This document shows, piece after piece, positions 1-8,596 of a stretch of 64,000 bases of DNA. Source of the stretch: Centipeda infelix ATCC 43532 (GTDB lineage: Bacteria > Bacillota > Negativicutes > Selenomonadales > Selenomonadaceae); the NCBI RefSeq assembly GCF_000234095.1, contig NZ_JH376800.1, forward strand, positions 1 to 64,000, read 5' to 3'. Below the pieces are notes generated by a model. That model did no database searches. It was not told the origin of the DNA and saw nothing but the letters and a program-made list of their open reading frames with translations. The translations under genes and the position numbers were made by a program. Position 1 is the stretch's first letter, and every line of letters starts with the position of its first letter.

Positions 1-486
<486 letters not shown>

Positions 487-785
487 AGTAGAGAGCTAAG
501 ATTGTCGGAGCATAGCGACAGACAATCTTGTGCGAATCACTTAGTCGACGTTTGCGAAGCAAATGTCGACAGTAGCTCAACAGTGTGATTCACTACGGTA
601 GTTTTGCCTAACAAGAACAATTTGCTTGCAGTTTCTTCTGTGAAGTTTTGAGTGGACAACACTCAGAGCGGTCAGTGTCAGCCAATCGTCTGCGTCCTTT
701 GGACTTGACTCTTGGGACACTTTCCCATACGACTTGTTACCCAATCGCATGCGCCCTGCGGGCTTTGCTCTTGGACAAGTCAGCA
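487..785 (+). other. 23S-5S internal transcribed spacer with hairpins and an imperfect direct repeat
   Basis: This 299-base spacer has no tRNA and no gene. It holds an inverted repeat at 498-506/521-529 (AAGATTGTC/GACAATCTT), another at 544-555/559-570 (GTCGACGTTTGC/GCAAATGTCGAC), and an imperfect direct repeat at 682-718 and 741-778. Each repeat unit has a small internal stem, GTCC-TTT-GGAC in the first and GCCC-TGC-GGGC in the second, so the differences preserve pairing. The stems are probably pre-rRNA processing signals. The spacer is longer than the roughly 100 bases common in bacteria. Confidence 0.75.
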
Positions 786-903
786 ATGCGGTGATGATGC
801 CTGAACGGTACCACCTGTTCCCATTCCGAACACAGTAGTTAAGCGTTCAAAGGCCGAGGGTACTTCGTTGGAGACGACGTGGGAGAGTAGGTAGTTGCCG
901 CAA
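786..903 (+). rRNA. rrf: 5S ribosomal RNA
   Basis: A 5S rRNA of about 118 nt. The central signature CCATTCCGAACACAGTAGTTAAG (given here in two parts, CCATTCCGAACAC and AGTAGTTAAG) and the 3' GGGAGAGTAGGTAGTTGCCG are both present. The outer helix pairs TGCGG (787-791) with CCGCA (898-902). It follows the 23S gene in the usual order and is followed by a terminator. Exact ends are estimated. Confidence 0.95.
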
Positions 904-909
904 AAGATA

Positions 910-940
910 AGCTCGTGATGATTCACGGGCTTTTTTCTTT
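910..940 (+). terminator. Terminator of the rRNA operon
   Basis: A 9-bp stem (910-918 with 923-931, one G-T pair) and a 4-base loop are followed by TTTTTCTTT. It lies directly after 5S. Confidence 0.9.
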
Positions 941-986
941 ATCATGAGATGAGCTATGAAATGTTACTAAGATGAGACACTCCTCC

Positions 987-1015
987 TTGCATTTTCATTA
1001 TAGTGTGACTATAAT
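987..1015 (+). promoter_or_regulatory. Sigma-A-type promoter overlapped by a palindromic operator
   Basis: TTGCAT (987-992) and TATAAT (1010-1015) are separated by 17 bases, upstream of the transporter gene. A perfect inverted repeat, ATTATAGT-GTG-ACTATAAT (997-1015), covers the spacer and the whole -10 element. That is the expected place for a repressor site. The regulator cannot be named from sequence alone; a niacin-responsive repressor would fit if the transporter is NiaP-like. Confidence 0.65.
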
Positions 1016-1102
1016 AGGAAATGTTTCGTTCTTTCTCTGATGGGGCGGCGGTACATATATATCAGCGATTTCTTGACCGCACGCTATGAAGGAGGCTATT
1101 TT

Positions 1103-2449
1103 ATGATTTTGGATCGGTTGGAGAATCTGCCGCTTGGCAGATTCCAGTACAAGCTGCTTGCTGTGACGGGGCTTGGGTGGCTGTTCGATGCGATGGACAC
1201 GGGGCTGATCGCGTTCGTTTTGCCGGTGCTTGCGCGGGAGTGGAGTCTCACGCCGGCACAGGTGGGATGGATCGGCTCGATCGGTCTCATCGGTATGGCA
1301 CTCGGTGCGGTGCTTGCGGGGACGATTGCAGACCGTATCGGGCGCAAGCAGGTGTTCACGATCACGGTTCTCCTCTACAGTATCTCGACAGGGTTGTGTG
1401 CGGTGGCGTGGAGCTATGAGTCGCTGCTTGTGTTCCGCTTCCTTGTGGGCTTTGGCTTGGGCGGAGAGCTGCCCGTTGCGGCGACGCTGATGAGCGAGTA
1501 TGCGCCAGCAAAGCTGCGCGGCCGCTTTATTGTTCTCCTTGAGAGTTTCTGGGGCCTTGGATGGCTCGCGGCGGCGTGTATTGCCTATCTCCTGATTCCG
1601 GTCTTTGGCTGGCAGGCTGCCTTCCTCATTGGCGCGCTGCCTGCGCTCTATGTGTTCCTGCTGCGTCTGCATATGCCGGAGTCCATTCGCTATCTGCTCT
1701 CGAAGGGTCGCGTGGATGAGGCAAAGGCGATTATCCGCGACATCGAGAGTCAGCTGAAGATGCCGGAGCGTCCGTTCCTCGATCAGCTCGCACCGGGCAG
1801 AGTTGAGGCGGAGCGCGTGGAGACACCAGGCTTTGCGTCGCTCTGGGCGAAGGGGATGCGCCGCCGTACGACGATGCTCTGGCTTGCGTGGTTCGGCATT
1901 GTGTTCAGCTACTATGGGATCTTCATGTGGCTGCCGTCGATTGTGTATGCGCAGGGGTTCGAGATTGTCAAGACGTTTGAGTATGTGCTCATCATGACGC
2001 TTGCGCAGCTGCCGGGCTACTATGCGGCGGCGTATTTGGTGGATGTGATCGGTCGGCGCTATACGCTCGGACTGTTCCTTTTGCTGAGCGGCGTATGCAG
2101 CTATTTCTTTGGTAATGCGGGTGATGTCACGGCACTTCTTGTCTGGGGGGCGGCGATGAGCTTCTTTAACCTCGGGGCATGGGGCGTCATTTACACCTAT
2201 ACGCCGGAGCAGTATCCGACGTCGATGCGTGCGCTCGGCAGCGGCTGGGCGGCGGGCTTCGGGCGGATCGGCGGTATGATCGCGCCGATGCTTGTGGGCG
2301 TGATGCTCGCGCATGCGTTCCCGATGAGCGGTATCTTTATGATGTTCGCGGCGGTCTTCGCTCTGATCTCGGGCACGGTGATCCTCCTCGGGCGCGAGAG
2401 TAAGCAGCAGACGTTGGAGGAATTGGAGCATTCGCTCGGAGAGACGTGA
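1103..2449 (+). CDS. Major facilitator superfamily transporter, NiaP/metabolite:proton symporter type
   Basis: A 448-residue inner-membrane protein with about 12 hydrophobic segments. It probably moves a small organic acid or vitamin with protons. The early LGWLFDAMDTGLIAF segment, the loop DRIGRKQ after TM2, and RFLVGFGLGGELPVA resemble the NiaP/YceI (niacin) and aromatic-acid symporter branch of the family. The middle loop (about residues 195-235) is charged, as usual between the two six-helix halves. I chose the ATG at 1103 because AAGGAGG lies 7 bases before it; an upstream in-frame ATG at 1040 lacks such a site and falls before the natural N-terminus. It is alone in its transcription unit, with a palindrome-covered promoter upstream. 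The substrate is inferred from resemblance only. Confidence 0.75.
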   Translation: MILDRLENLPLGRFQYKLLAVTGLGWLFDAMDTGLIAFVLPVLAREWSLTPAQVGWIGSIGLIGMALGAVLAGTIADRIGRKQVFTITVLLYSISTGLCAVAWSYESLLVFRFLVGFGLGGELPVAATLMSEYAPAKLRGRFIVLLESFWGLGWLAAACIAYLLIPVFGWQAAFLIGALPALYVFLLRLHMPESIRYLLSKGRVDEAKAIIRDIESQLKMPERPFLDQLAPGRVEAERVETPGFASLWAKGMRRRTTMLWLAWFGIVFSYYGIFMWLPSIVYAQGFEIVKTFEYVLIMTLAQLPGYYAAAYLVDVIGRRYTLGLFLLLSGVCSYFFGNAGDVTALLVWGAAMSFFNLGAWGVIYTYTPEQYPTSMRALGSGWAAGFGRIGGMIAPMLVGVMLAHAFPMSGIFMMFAAVFALISGTVILLGRESKQQTLEELEHSLGET

Positions 2450-2474
2450 CAGCAAAAAGTGGGGCTGTTGCACG

Positions 2475-2719
2475 AACGCCCCTATCGGCTCGCTGCACTC
2501 GCCACTTACTGACCTGTCCGAGAAGCAAGCCCAAAGGGGGTAGCTGATCGGGAAACAGGTCGTATGGGAAAACGACCCAAGAACACGAGCGTTAGCGACG
2601 TGCGATTGGATGACGTTGACCGCTCCCCCGTTGTGACGGGGGAAGCTAAGATGCCATAACCCTAGCCTCCCCCGTGCGACACGGGGGAGGGGGACCGCGT
2701 AAGCGGTGGAAGGGGCACT
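2475..2719. repeat. GC-rich inverted-repeat element, copy A, interrupted by a 116-bp insertion
   Basis: This matches the element at 16021-16149: an ACGCCCCTATCG start, the CCCCCG/CGGGGG hairpins, ACCGC-GCGGT, and an AGGGGCACT end. Relative to that copy, about 116 bases (2508-2623) are inserted between the CACTT and CCCCC motifs. The insert is itself structured, with GACCTGT/ACAGGTC (about 2510/2555) and GTCGT/ACGAC inverted repeats. There is no gene in 2450-2771. Just before it, at 2465, is an unpaired half of a GGCTGTTGCACGAA terminator-like motif. Confidence 0.7.
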
Positions 2720-2771
2720 TGTAGCGATACCGCTGACATAATGACAAAGGGCTGTTGCACGAAGCTAAAAA

Positions 2772-3022
2772 TGACCTGACCCCCAAAAGTTAGACTTAGA
2801 GGATCTAACTTTTGGGGGTATTGTAATGGCAAAATACAGTACAGAATGTAAGCTGAAGGTTGTGCAGGAATATCTTGCAGGACACGGAAGCTATGAAACG
2901 CTATCGAAACGTTATCACGTCCCACGCACGCCCTTCCAGAGATGGGTAAAGGCATATAAGACATTCGGGGTGGATGGTTTGAAACCTTCCCACACAAAGA
3001 AAATATACACCTTTGAATGTAA
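2772..3022 (+). pseudogene. Truncated IS3-family element: left end and start of orfA
   Basis: The left end (TGACCTGACCCCC) and the following hairpin match the intact element at 54914-56426. The orfA start (ATG at 2826, MAKYST...) stays alignable for about 65 codons: both copies read MAKYS...KLK.V.EYLAG.G.Y.TLSKR. Similarity stops near 3022, after codons for YTFECK, and unrelated sequence follows. Only the helix-turn-helix part of the transposase remains, so it should be inactive. As in the intact copy, a 15-17 bp hairpin made of the end repeat precedes the start codon. The upstream flank GGCTGTTGCACGAAGC resembles the 5' arm of a terminator without its partner. Confidence 0.85.
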
Positions 3023-3253
3023 AGTCCTGTCCTTGGGGCAATCCTTGGTTTTTTCATTCTCGGGTTATTTTATAGTACGGGGTTCAACAAGAAGGGCGTG
3101 ATCACGGTCATCGCTCTCGTGTTCATCAGCTGGGGCGTAGGGCTCGCGAGTCCGGAGCTGGCCACCATCGTTAGTATTGCCGGCGCGTATCTTGGTTACA
3201 AGTGGTCGAACGAGCACAATGCCATGCTGGAAGAAGGAATGCCTGCGCAATAG
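3023..3253 (+). pseudogene. 3' remnant of a small membrane protein gene, joined to the IS fragment
   Basis: An open frame of 76 codons ends at TAG 3251-3253 but begins directly at the IS breakpoint without its own start. The peptide has two hydrophobic stretches (GAILGFFILGLFYSTGF and VITVIALVFISWGVGLA), a third (TIVSIAGAYLGYKW), and a polar tail ending in EEGMPAQ. It has the base composition of a real gene. I cannot assign the family. The likely history is that an IS insertion or deletion removed its promoter and 5' end. Confidence 0.5.
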
Positions 3254-3332
3254 GAGCCCCCTCGCCGTGAGTACTGTATAGATCTGATACATTTCGAGGA
3301 TGCGGCGAAAAAACTAGCGTATTTTTTCTGTG

Positions 3333-3377
3333 TGTGCTACAATAGAGCGGATAAACTCTATTGTAGCACATTTTTTT
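3333..3377 (+). terminator. Strong hairpin with T-run directly before the S55 protease gene
   Basis: A perfect 15-bp stem, TGTGCTACAATAGAG (3333-3347) with CTCTATTGTAGCACA (3356-3370), has an 8-base loop and seven Ts. It ends at the ribosome binding site of the next gene (GAGGTG, 3378-3383). It could end upstream transcription, or act as an attenuator if the promoter lies before 3333. A TGC-TACAAT extended -10-like motif sits inside its 5' arm. Confidence 0.75.
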
Positions 3378-3388
3378 GAGGTGACATT

Positions 3389-5413
3389 TTGCGATATTCT
3401 TTGAAACGCCTTGCAGCGGCGTCTCTTTTTGCGTTTACGCTTAATTTTTATGCGCCGGCTTCCCATGCGATGCCGCCGATTCTCCCATACAGCGAGGTGA
3501 TGGCGGGGATGCAGGGGACGGCATATACCGTGCTTGATACCTCCGGTGAGATCCGCACGTTTCCCGTTGAAATCCTTGGGGGGATGGAGGGTGGAAAAGG
3601 CTCGCAGCGCATGATTATGGCGCGGACGAGTGGCGATTTTATCGAGCACGTCGGCGGTGTGCTCCAAGGAATGAGCGGCAGCCCTGTCTATGTGGAGGAT
3701 CGTCTAGTCGGGGCGCTTGCGGCGGGGCTGAAAGACCTCAGCCCCTATACGTTCTTTATCACGCCGATCGAGGATATGACACCGCTCTGGTCGATGCCGG
3801 ATACTAAGAACCAGACGAGCATTGACACGGTCGATCTGGTGAAGGCGATCGAGGAGCGCAAGAAGGCGGAGGAAAAGCGCCGTCTGCGTGCGCGTGAGAA
3901 AAAATTTGCGAAGATGTCGCGCGAGGAGCGCGAAGCCGAGTGGCGTGATATGATTGCTGCGCTGAACGGCGAGAAAGCGGTGGATGCGTCGACGGAGGAG
4001 GCGTCTTCCGCTGTGGCGCATACGGATACGTCCTCTGTGGAGGCTGCGGACACGTCCGAGACTGCCGGTAAGGAGGAGACATCCACACATCCGACGGAGG
4101 ACAAGGCGTATTTCTTCACGCGCGGATTTAATACAGCGGGGCTGCGCTACTTGCAGGACAAGCTCCCGATGAGCGGGACTTCACTTCTTCCGCTCGGCGG
4201 TTCCGGTACAAACACAAAGCTTCATACGCGCTATGATGCGACGCTCACGGGCGGGCAGCCTGTCGGTGTGGCTCTTGTCTACGGAGATTTCAGCATCGGC
4301 GCGACGGGGACGGTGACGGCGGTCGACGGGAAAAAGGTCTTGGCGTTCGGGCATTCCTTTATGCACAAGGGGAATGTCAACTACTTTATGACAGACGCGG
4401 ATGTGATCGGTACGATCGCAGGGCAGAGCAACGGCGTGAAGATCGCGAACATCGGCAGTGTGATCGGGCGCGTCAACCAGGACCGCGAGACGGGGATCGC
4501 AGGGGTGCTCGGAACGTTTCCAACCTCTGTGCCCGTTCAAATTCGCGTGAAGGACAATGCGCTCGGGACGGAGGAGACGTTCGGCGCGCAGATTGCCTAT
4601 GACGAGGATTTCCTGCCGATCCTCTCGGGCAGTGTCGCCTATGCTGCAATGAACCGTGTCTCGGATACGCTCGGCAGCAGCACGGCGCGCATTCGCTTTG
4701 CGATTCGTACGAACGCCTACGAAGGCGGCCTCTTTGAGCGGCGTAATATGTACTACAGTGCGGCGGATGTCGGGCAGATAGCGGTGACGGAACTGCTGCA
4801 GGCGATGAACCTGATTGTGACGAATGCGGAGAAGGAATCCGATGTCATTGATGTGAATGTGGATGTGGAGCTGGACGGCGAACGACAGACGGCACTGCTC
4901 GTCTCGGCGACGCCCGATAAGATGACGGTGAAACCGGGCGAGACGGTGACGTTCCAGACGAAGATCCGCCCCTACCGCAAGGCGGAGGAGACGCTGTCGA
5001 TTCCGTATACCGTACCCAAGACGCAGCCGACGGGGATGATGAATCTGGATATTCGCGGCGGCGGTTTTGTGCCCGTGAACCCGCTCATGCTGCTTGCACA
5101 GGCGGGGCTTGAAGTGCCGGATGACGAGGAGAAGTTTAAGTCGACGGGCGACCGTCTGCGCGAGTTGGCGGAGCAGGGGGAGAATAACGAGATCATCATC
5201 GCGCCAGGGGCCGCTCCCGCGCCGACCTCCGAAAAGGAGATGAAAAGGCGTATGAAGGCGGCAGCAAAGGCTTCGGCGCGTGCGGCGAAGGCTGAGCCGG
5301 AGAAGCGCATAACCCTGCTTGCAGATCCGAACAAGAAGGAAGAGAAGGAAAAATTCTTTGCGCCGTATGTGATTGAGAACGTGATACACGCGACACTCAA
5401 GGTAGAGGACTAG
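3389..5413 (+). CDS. SpoIVB-type S55 family serine protease, exported
   Basis: A 674-residue protein with a signal peptide (hydrophobic stretch at about residues 8-26, AxA before MPP). The SpoIVB S55 signature GMSGSPVYV, with the nucleophile serine, is at residues 94-102. A second family motif, AFGHSFMHKGNVNYF, lies near residue 325. Between them is a charged, probably coiled linker rich in E, K and R (about residues 150-235). The C-terminal 150 residues are lysine- and alanine-rich. In spore formers S55 proteases signal from the intermembrane space; the role here, just before murA, is unknown. The start is TTG at 3389, with GAGGTG 5 bases upstream. It is far longer than SpoIVB (about 425 residues). 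Confidence 0.8.
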   Translation: MRYSLKRLAAASLFAFTLNFYAPASHAMPPILPYSEVMAGMQGTAYTVLDTSGEIRTFPVEILGGMEGGKGSQRMIMARTSGDFIEHVGGVLQGMSGSPVYVEDRLVGALAAGLKDLSPYTFFITPIEDMTPLWSMPDTKNQTSIDTVDLVKAIEERKKAEEKRRLRAREKKFAKMSREEREAEWRDMIAALNGEKAVDASTEEASSAVAHTDTSSVEAADTSETAGKEETSTHPTEDKAYFFTRGFNTAGLRYLQDKLPMSGTSLLPLGGSGTNTKLHTRYDATLTGGQPVGVALVYGDFSIGATGTVTAVDGKKVLAFGHSFMHKGNVNYFMTDADVIGTIAGQSNGVKIANIGSVIGRVNQDRETGIAGVLGTFPTSVPVQIRVKDNALGTEETFGAQIAYDEDFLPILSGSVAYAAMNRVSDTLGSSTARIRFAIRTNAYEGGLFERRNMYYSAADVGQIAVTELLQAMNLIVTNAEKESDVIDVNVDVELDGERQTALLVSATPDKMTVKPGETVTFQTKIRPYRKAEETLSIPYTVPKTQPTGMMNLDIRGGGFVPVNPLMLLAQAGLEVPDDEEKFKSTGDRLRELAEQGENNEIIIAPGAAPAPTSEKEMKRRMKAAAKASARAAKAEPEKRITLLADPNKKEEKEKFFAPYVIENVIHATLKVED

Positions 5414-5439
5414 GAAAGCCGCAGGGAGGGGTACGGTGA

Positions 5440-6735
5440 ATGGAACAACTGGTGATTCACGGAGGGCATCCGCTGCGCGGACGTGTGAAGATCGGCGGGG
5501 CAAAGAATGCGGTGCTGCCGATCATCGCGGCGGCACTCTTCGGCAGTCGTGGTGTGAGCGTTCTGGATGATGTGCCGGCGCTGGAGGATGTCTATACGAT
5601 CTGCTCGGTGCTGCGCTCGCTCGGAGTGAAGGCGGACTACGCCGCGAAGGAGCATCGGCTGACGATTGACGCATCGCGGATTGCGACGGTGTCCGCACCA
5701 TACGAACTGGTTCGCAAGATGCGCGCATCCTTTCTCATCATGGGACCGCTGCTTGCCCGCGAGGGGCGTGCGGAGATCTCGCTGCCGGGGGGCTGCGCGA
5801 TTGGAACGCGTCCGATTGATCTCCATCTCAAGGGCTTTGAGGCACTCGGCGCAAAGATCGACATCACGCAGGGGGCGATTCATGCCTCTGCGCCGCACGG
5901 GCTGAAGGGAGCTCGGATCTATTTCGATTTCCCGAGTGTCGGTGCGACGGAGAATGTGATGATGGCGGCATCCTGTGCCGAGGGACAGACGATCCTCGAG
6001 AATCCGGCACTTGAGCCGGAGATTGTCGATCTCGCGAATTATCTGAACGTCATGGGAGCACACATCCGCGGCGCGGGCACGAACCGCATCAAGATCGACG
6101 GTGTGCCCGGGCTCATGGCTGCGGATTACACCATCATCCCCGACCGCATTGAGGCGGGGACGTATATGGTCGCGGCGGCAATGACGGGCGGCGATGTCTT
6201 TATCGAGAATGCGATCAGCGAGCATCTGAAGCCCGTCGTGGCAAAACTGCAGGAGGCGGGAGCGCAGATCGAGGAGGATATCGCGGGCGTTCGCGTGCGT
6301 GCGGACGGCAGGATGAAGGCCATCGATCTCAAAACCATGCCATATCCCGGCTTTCCGACGGATATGCAGGCGCAGTTTATGGCACTGCTTACTGTTGCGG
6401 AGGGGACGAGCGTCGTTACGGAGACCGTATTCGAGAACCGCTTTATGCACGTCGATGAGCTGCTGCGCATGGGTGCACAGATCCGCGTGGACGGGCGGAC
6501 GGCGACGGTCGAGGGCGGGCAGTGTCTCGTGGGGGCTGCGGTGCGTGCGACCGATCTGCGTGCGGGCGCAGCAATGGTGCTCGCGGGCCTCGTGGCAGAG
6601 GGCGAAACGCGCGTCGGCTTCATCCATCACATCGATCGTGGCTACGATGATCTCGTGGCAAAGCTCGTTGCGCTCGGCGCGGACATCCGCCGCACCGAGG
6701 GCGTATGGGACGAGTGCGAAAAATCACTTGCATAA
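5440..6735 (+). CDS. murA: UDP-N-acetylglucosamine 1-carboxyvinyltransferase
   Basis: A 431-residue cytoplasmic enzyme for the first committed step of peptidoglycan synthesis: it transfers the enolpyruvyl group from PEP to UDP-GlcNAc. The N-terminal [10 protein letters not shown] motif binds substrate. The catalytic, fosfomycin-sensitive cysteine is present in [11 protein letters not shown] (Cys119, equal to Cys115 of E. coli). Near the C-terminus are [13 protein letters not shown] and the loop [10 protein letters not shown]. Length is normal for the family. It lies 26 bases after the S55 protease gene and may be cotranscribed with it. Confidence 0.96.
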   Translation: MEQLVIHGGHPLRGRVKIGGAKNAVLPIIAAALFGSRGVSVLDDVPALEDVYTICSVLRSLGVKADYAAKEHRLTIDASRIATVSAPYELVRKMRASFLIMGPLLAREGRAEISLPGGCAIGTRPIDLHLKGFEALGAKIDITQGAIHASAPHGLKGARIYFDFPSVGATENVMMAASCAEGQTILENPALEPEIVDLANYLNVMGAHIRGAGTNRIKIDGVPGLMAADYTIIPDRIEAGTYMVAAAMTGGDVFIENAISEHLKPVVAKLQEAGAQIEEDIAGVRVRADGRMKAIDLKTMPYPGFPTDMQAQFMALLTVAEGTSVVTETVFENRFMHVDELLRMGAQIRVDGRTATVEGGQCLVGAAVRATDLRAGAAMVLAGLVAEGETRVGFIHHIDRGYDDLVAKLVALGADIRRTEGVWDECEKSLA

Positions 6736-6756
6736 ATGGAATTTATGCGATAAAAT
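6728..6756 (+). promoter_or_regulatory. scfA promoter with an operator-like palindrome
   Basis: TTGCAT (6728-6733), a 17-base spacer and TAAAAT (6751-6756) lie over the end of murA. A perfect inverted repeat, GCATAAAT-GGA-ATTTATGC (6730-6748), covers the -35 element and the spacer. Confidence 0.6.
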
Positions 6757-6790
6757 CTAGTAGGAACGACCGATTGAGGAGGAATGAGTC

Positions 6791-6928
6791 ATGAAGCACA
6801 TCAAGACGGTCAATAAGCCGACGATGCAGTCCACGCTCTACACGGGCGGCTGCGGCGAATGTCAGGCGTCCTGCCAGTCTGCCTGCAAGACTTCCTGCAC
6901 GGTGGGCAACCAGCCCTGCGCGAAGTAA
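6791..6928 (+). CDS. scfA: SCIFF (six cysteines in forty-five residues) ranthipeptide precursor
   Basis: A 45-residue peptide beginning MKHIKTVNKPTMQSTLYTGG, with exactly six cysteines at positions 21, 24, 28, 32, 36 and 43. This matches the SCIFF family, in which a partner radical SAM enzyme forms thioether cross-links from cysteines to nearby residues. GAGGAATGAGTC before the ATG supplies a ribosome binding site. A terminator follows the gene, and the maturase gene comes next, the usual pairing. The family is nearly universal in Clostridia, and its biological role is not settled. Confidence 0.92.
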   Translation: MKHIKTVNKPTMQSTLYTGGCGECQASCQSACKTSCTVGNQPCAK

Positions 6929-6945
6929 GACGGGGGAATCGGCAC

Positions 6946-6976
6946 AGCCCTTCTCGTTTGCGAGAGGGGCTTTTTC
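6946..6976 (+). terminator. Terminator between scfA and scfB
   Basis: An 11-bp stem (6946-6956 with 6961-6971, one G-T pair), loop TTTG and a T-run. Because the maturase follows without an obvious promoter, leaky termination would make much more peptide than enzyme. Confidence 0.8.
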
Positions 6977-6999
6977 TGTGTGTTTGTCCTGCATACGCT

Positions 7000-7029
7000 A
7001 CGCAAACACTTAGTTGCGCAAACGGTCGT
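7000..7029 (+). repeat. Short dispersed repeat (ACGCRAACRCTTAGTTRCGCAA type)
   Basis: About 29 bases centred on CTTAGTTGCGCAAACGGTCG. Close relatives occur at 30433-30461 and, inverted and shorter, near 21149-21172. Its function is unknown. Confidence 0.5.
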
Positions 7030-7070
7030 ACGCGTATTGCATTTCCAAGAGTGTTTATGAAGGAGAACAA

Positions 7071-8459
7071 ATGAAAGTCCGAACGCATAAGTTCAAGCAG
7101 AATGGTATGCACATTCTCGTTGATGTGAACAGCGGTGCAGTTCACGTGATCGACGAGATGATTTTCGATATAATGGATGATTTCGACGGAACAAACGACG
7201 AGGCTGTGATTGCGCGTCTTGTAGGTCGCTATCCCAAGGCTGAGCTGCGCGAAGCGTGCGGCGAACTGCATGAGCTGATGGCGGCGGGCGCACTCTTTGC
7301 GCCCGACATCGATGTGCCGCCGACGTTCAAGTCGCGCGGGCTCGTGAAGTCGCTGTGCCTGATGGTGGCACAGGACTGCAATCTGCGCTGCAAGTATTGC
7401 TTTGGCGATGGCGGCAGCTACGGCGGGCATCGGGCGATCATGAGCCCCGAGGTCGGACGCGCGGCGGTGGACTTCATCATCAATGGGTGCGGTCCGAGGA
7501 AGCACTGCGAGATCGACTTTTTTGGCGGTGAACCGCTCATGAATCTCGGTACGGTGAAGGCGGTCACGGAGTATGTGCGACAGCGTGAGCAGGAGACGGG
7601 CAAGGAGTTCAAGCTGACGCTGACGACGAACGGGATGCTTCTCTCCGACAAGAATATCGCATGGCTGAACGACAACAACATCTCCGTCGTGCTCTCCTCG
7701 GACGGGCGGCGCGAGGTGCATGATGCGATGCGTCCCGATGTGCGCGGCAATGGCTCGTACGATGTCGTGATGAAGAACTTCAAGAAGCTCGTGGACGCGC
7801 GTGACGGCAATGACTACTATCTGCGCGGGACGTACACGCGCGAGAATCTCGATTTTACAAAGGATGTGCTCGCGATGAATGAGGCGGGCTTCGACATCCT
7901 CTCAATGGAGCCGGTGGTCTTAAAGGACAGCCCACTCGGCTTTACGGAGGAGGATCTGCCGCGCATCTTTGCCGAGTACGATCATCTGACTGAGACATAT
8001 CTGAACCGCGTGCGAGCGGGTAAGGGGTTCTTCTTCTTCCACTTCAATATGGACCTGAATCACGGCCCGTGCGTTGCGAAGCGTCTTGCGGGCTGCGGTG
8101 CGGGGCATGAATACTACGCCGTTGCGGAGAACGGCGACCTCTACCCGTGCCACCAGTTCGTCGGACGCGAGGGCTATCGCCTCGGGTCGGTATTTACGGG
8201 TGTGGAGAGTATGGATCTGCCGACGTACTTCCGCAACTCCCATGTGCTCAATAAGCCGCTCTGCCGCGACTGTTGGGCACGGTTCTACTGCAGCGGCGGC
8301 TGTCATGCGAACGCCGACCTCTTTCACGGGGACATCCGCCATCCCTACGAGGTTGGCTGTGAGATCCAGAAGAAGCGTCTTGAGTGCGCCATCCTCGTAC
8401 AGGCAGTGCTCGCACTGGAGCAGGAGGAAGCGCAGGAGGATGTACGGAAAAGAGCATAA
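7071..8459 (+). CDS. scfB: SCIFF peptide maturase, radical SAM/SPASM enzyme
   Basis: A 462-residue cytoplasmic radical SAM enzyme that should install thioether bridges in the ScfA peptide. The N-terminal about 85 residues resemble a peptide-binding (RRE-like) domain with VDVNSGAVHVIDEM. The SAM-cluster motif is CNLRCKYC, with cysteines 103, 107 and 110. A glycine-rich SAM site (FFGGEPLMN) follows. The C-terminus has SPASM-type auxiliary-cluster cysteines, including CGAGHEYYAV...C, CHQF and CRDCWARFYCSGGCH. I chose ATG 7071, preceded by AAGGAGA, over an upstream in-frame start at 7014. It lies 142 bases after scfA with a terminator between them. Confidence 0.93.
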   Translation: MKVRTHKFKQNGMHILVDVNSGAVHVIDEMIFDIMDDFDGTNDEAVIARLVGRYPKAELREACGELHELMAAGALFAPDIDVPPTFKSRGLVKSLCLMVAQDCNLRCKYCFGDGGSYGGHRAIMSPEVGRAAVDFIINGCGPRKHCEIDFFGGEPLMNLGTVKAVTEYVRQREQETGKEFKLTLTTNGMLLSDKNIAWLNDNNISVVLSSDGRREVHDAMRPDVRGNGSYDVVMKNFKKLVDARDGNDYYLRGTYTRENLDFTKDVLAMNEAGFDILSMEPVVLKDSPLGFTEEDLPRIFAEYDHLTETYLNRVRAGKGFFFFHFNMDLNHGPCVAKRLAGCGAGHEYYAVAENGDLYPCHQFVGREGYRLGSVFTGVESMDLPTYFRNSHVLNKPLCRDCWARFYCSGGCHANADLFHGDIRHPYEVGCEIQKKRLECAILVQAVLALEQEEAQEDVRKRA

Positions 8460-8527
8460 GAATGCGAAAGTGGCTGTTGCACGAAGGTTTTTGACCTGAC
8501 ACAGTCGGGTGTGCTCCTTTTGTCTCC

Positions 8528-8556
8528 TTGTCAATACGAGGCGAAAATGATAAAAT
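8528..8556 (+). promoter_or_regulatory. Promoter for the LptF/G-like operon
   Basis: TTGTCA (8528-8533), 17 bases, TAAAAT (8551-8556), 40 bases before the lptF-like ATG. Upstream at 8470-8500 is an unpaired GGCTGTTGCACGAAGG motif followed by TTTTTGACCTGAC, which resembles the flank and left end of the IS at 2772. Confidence 0.65.
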
Positions 8557-8596
8557 AGAGCGATACCAATGAAAGCACCAATCAGAGGAGAACTCT

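Noticed and set aside
998-2473. Long open frame on the minus strand (491 codons) opposite the transporter gene
   Set aside because: It is the mirror of a GC-rich gene. The peptide is full of R, H and E with no domain, while the plus strand gives a clean 12-helix transporter.
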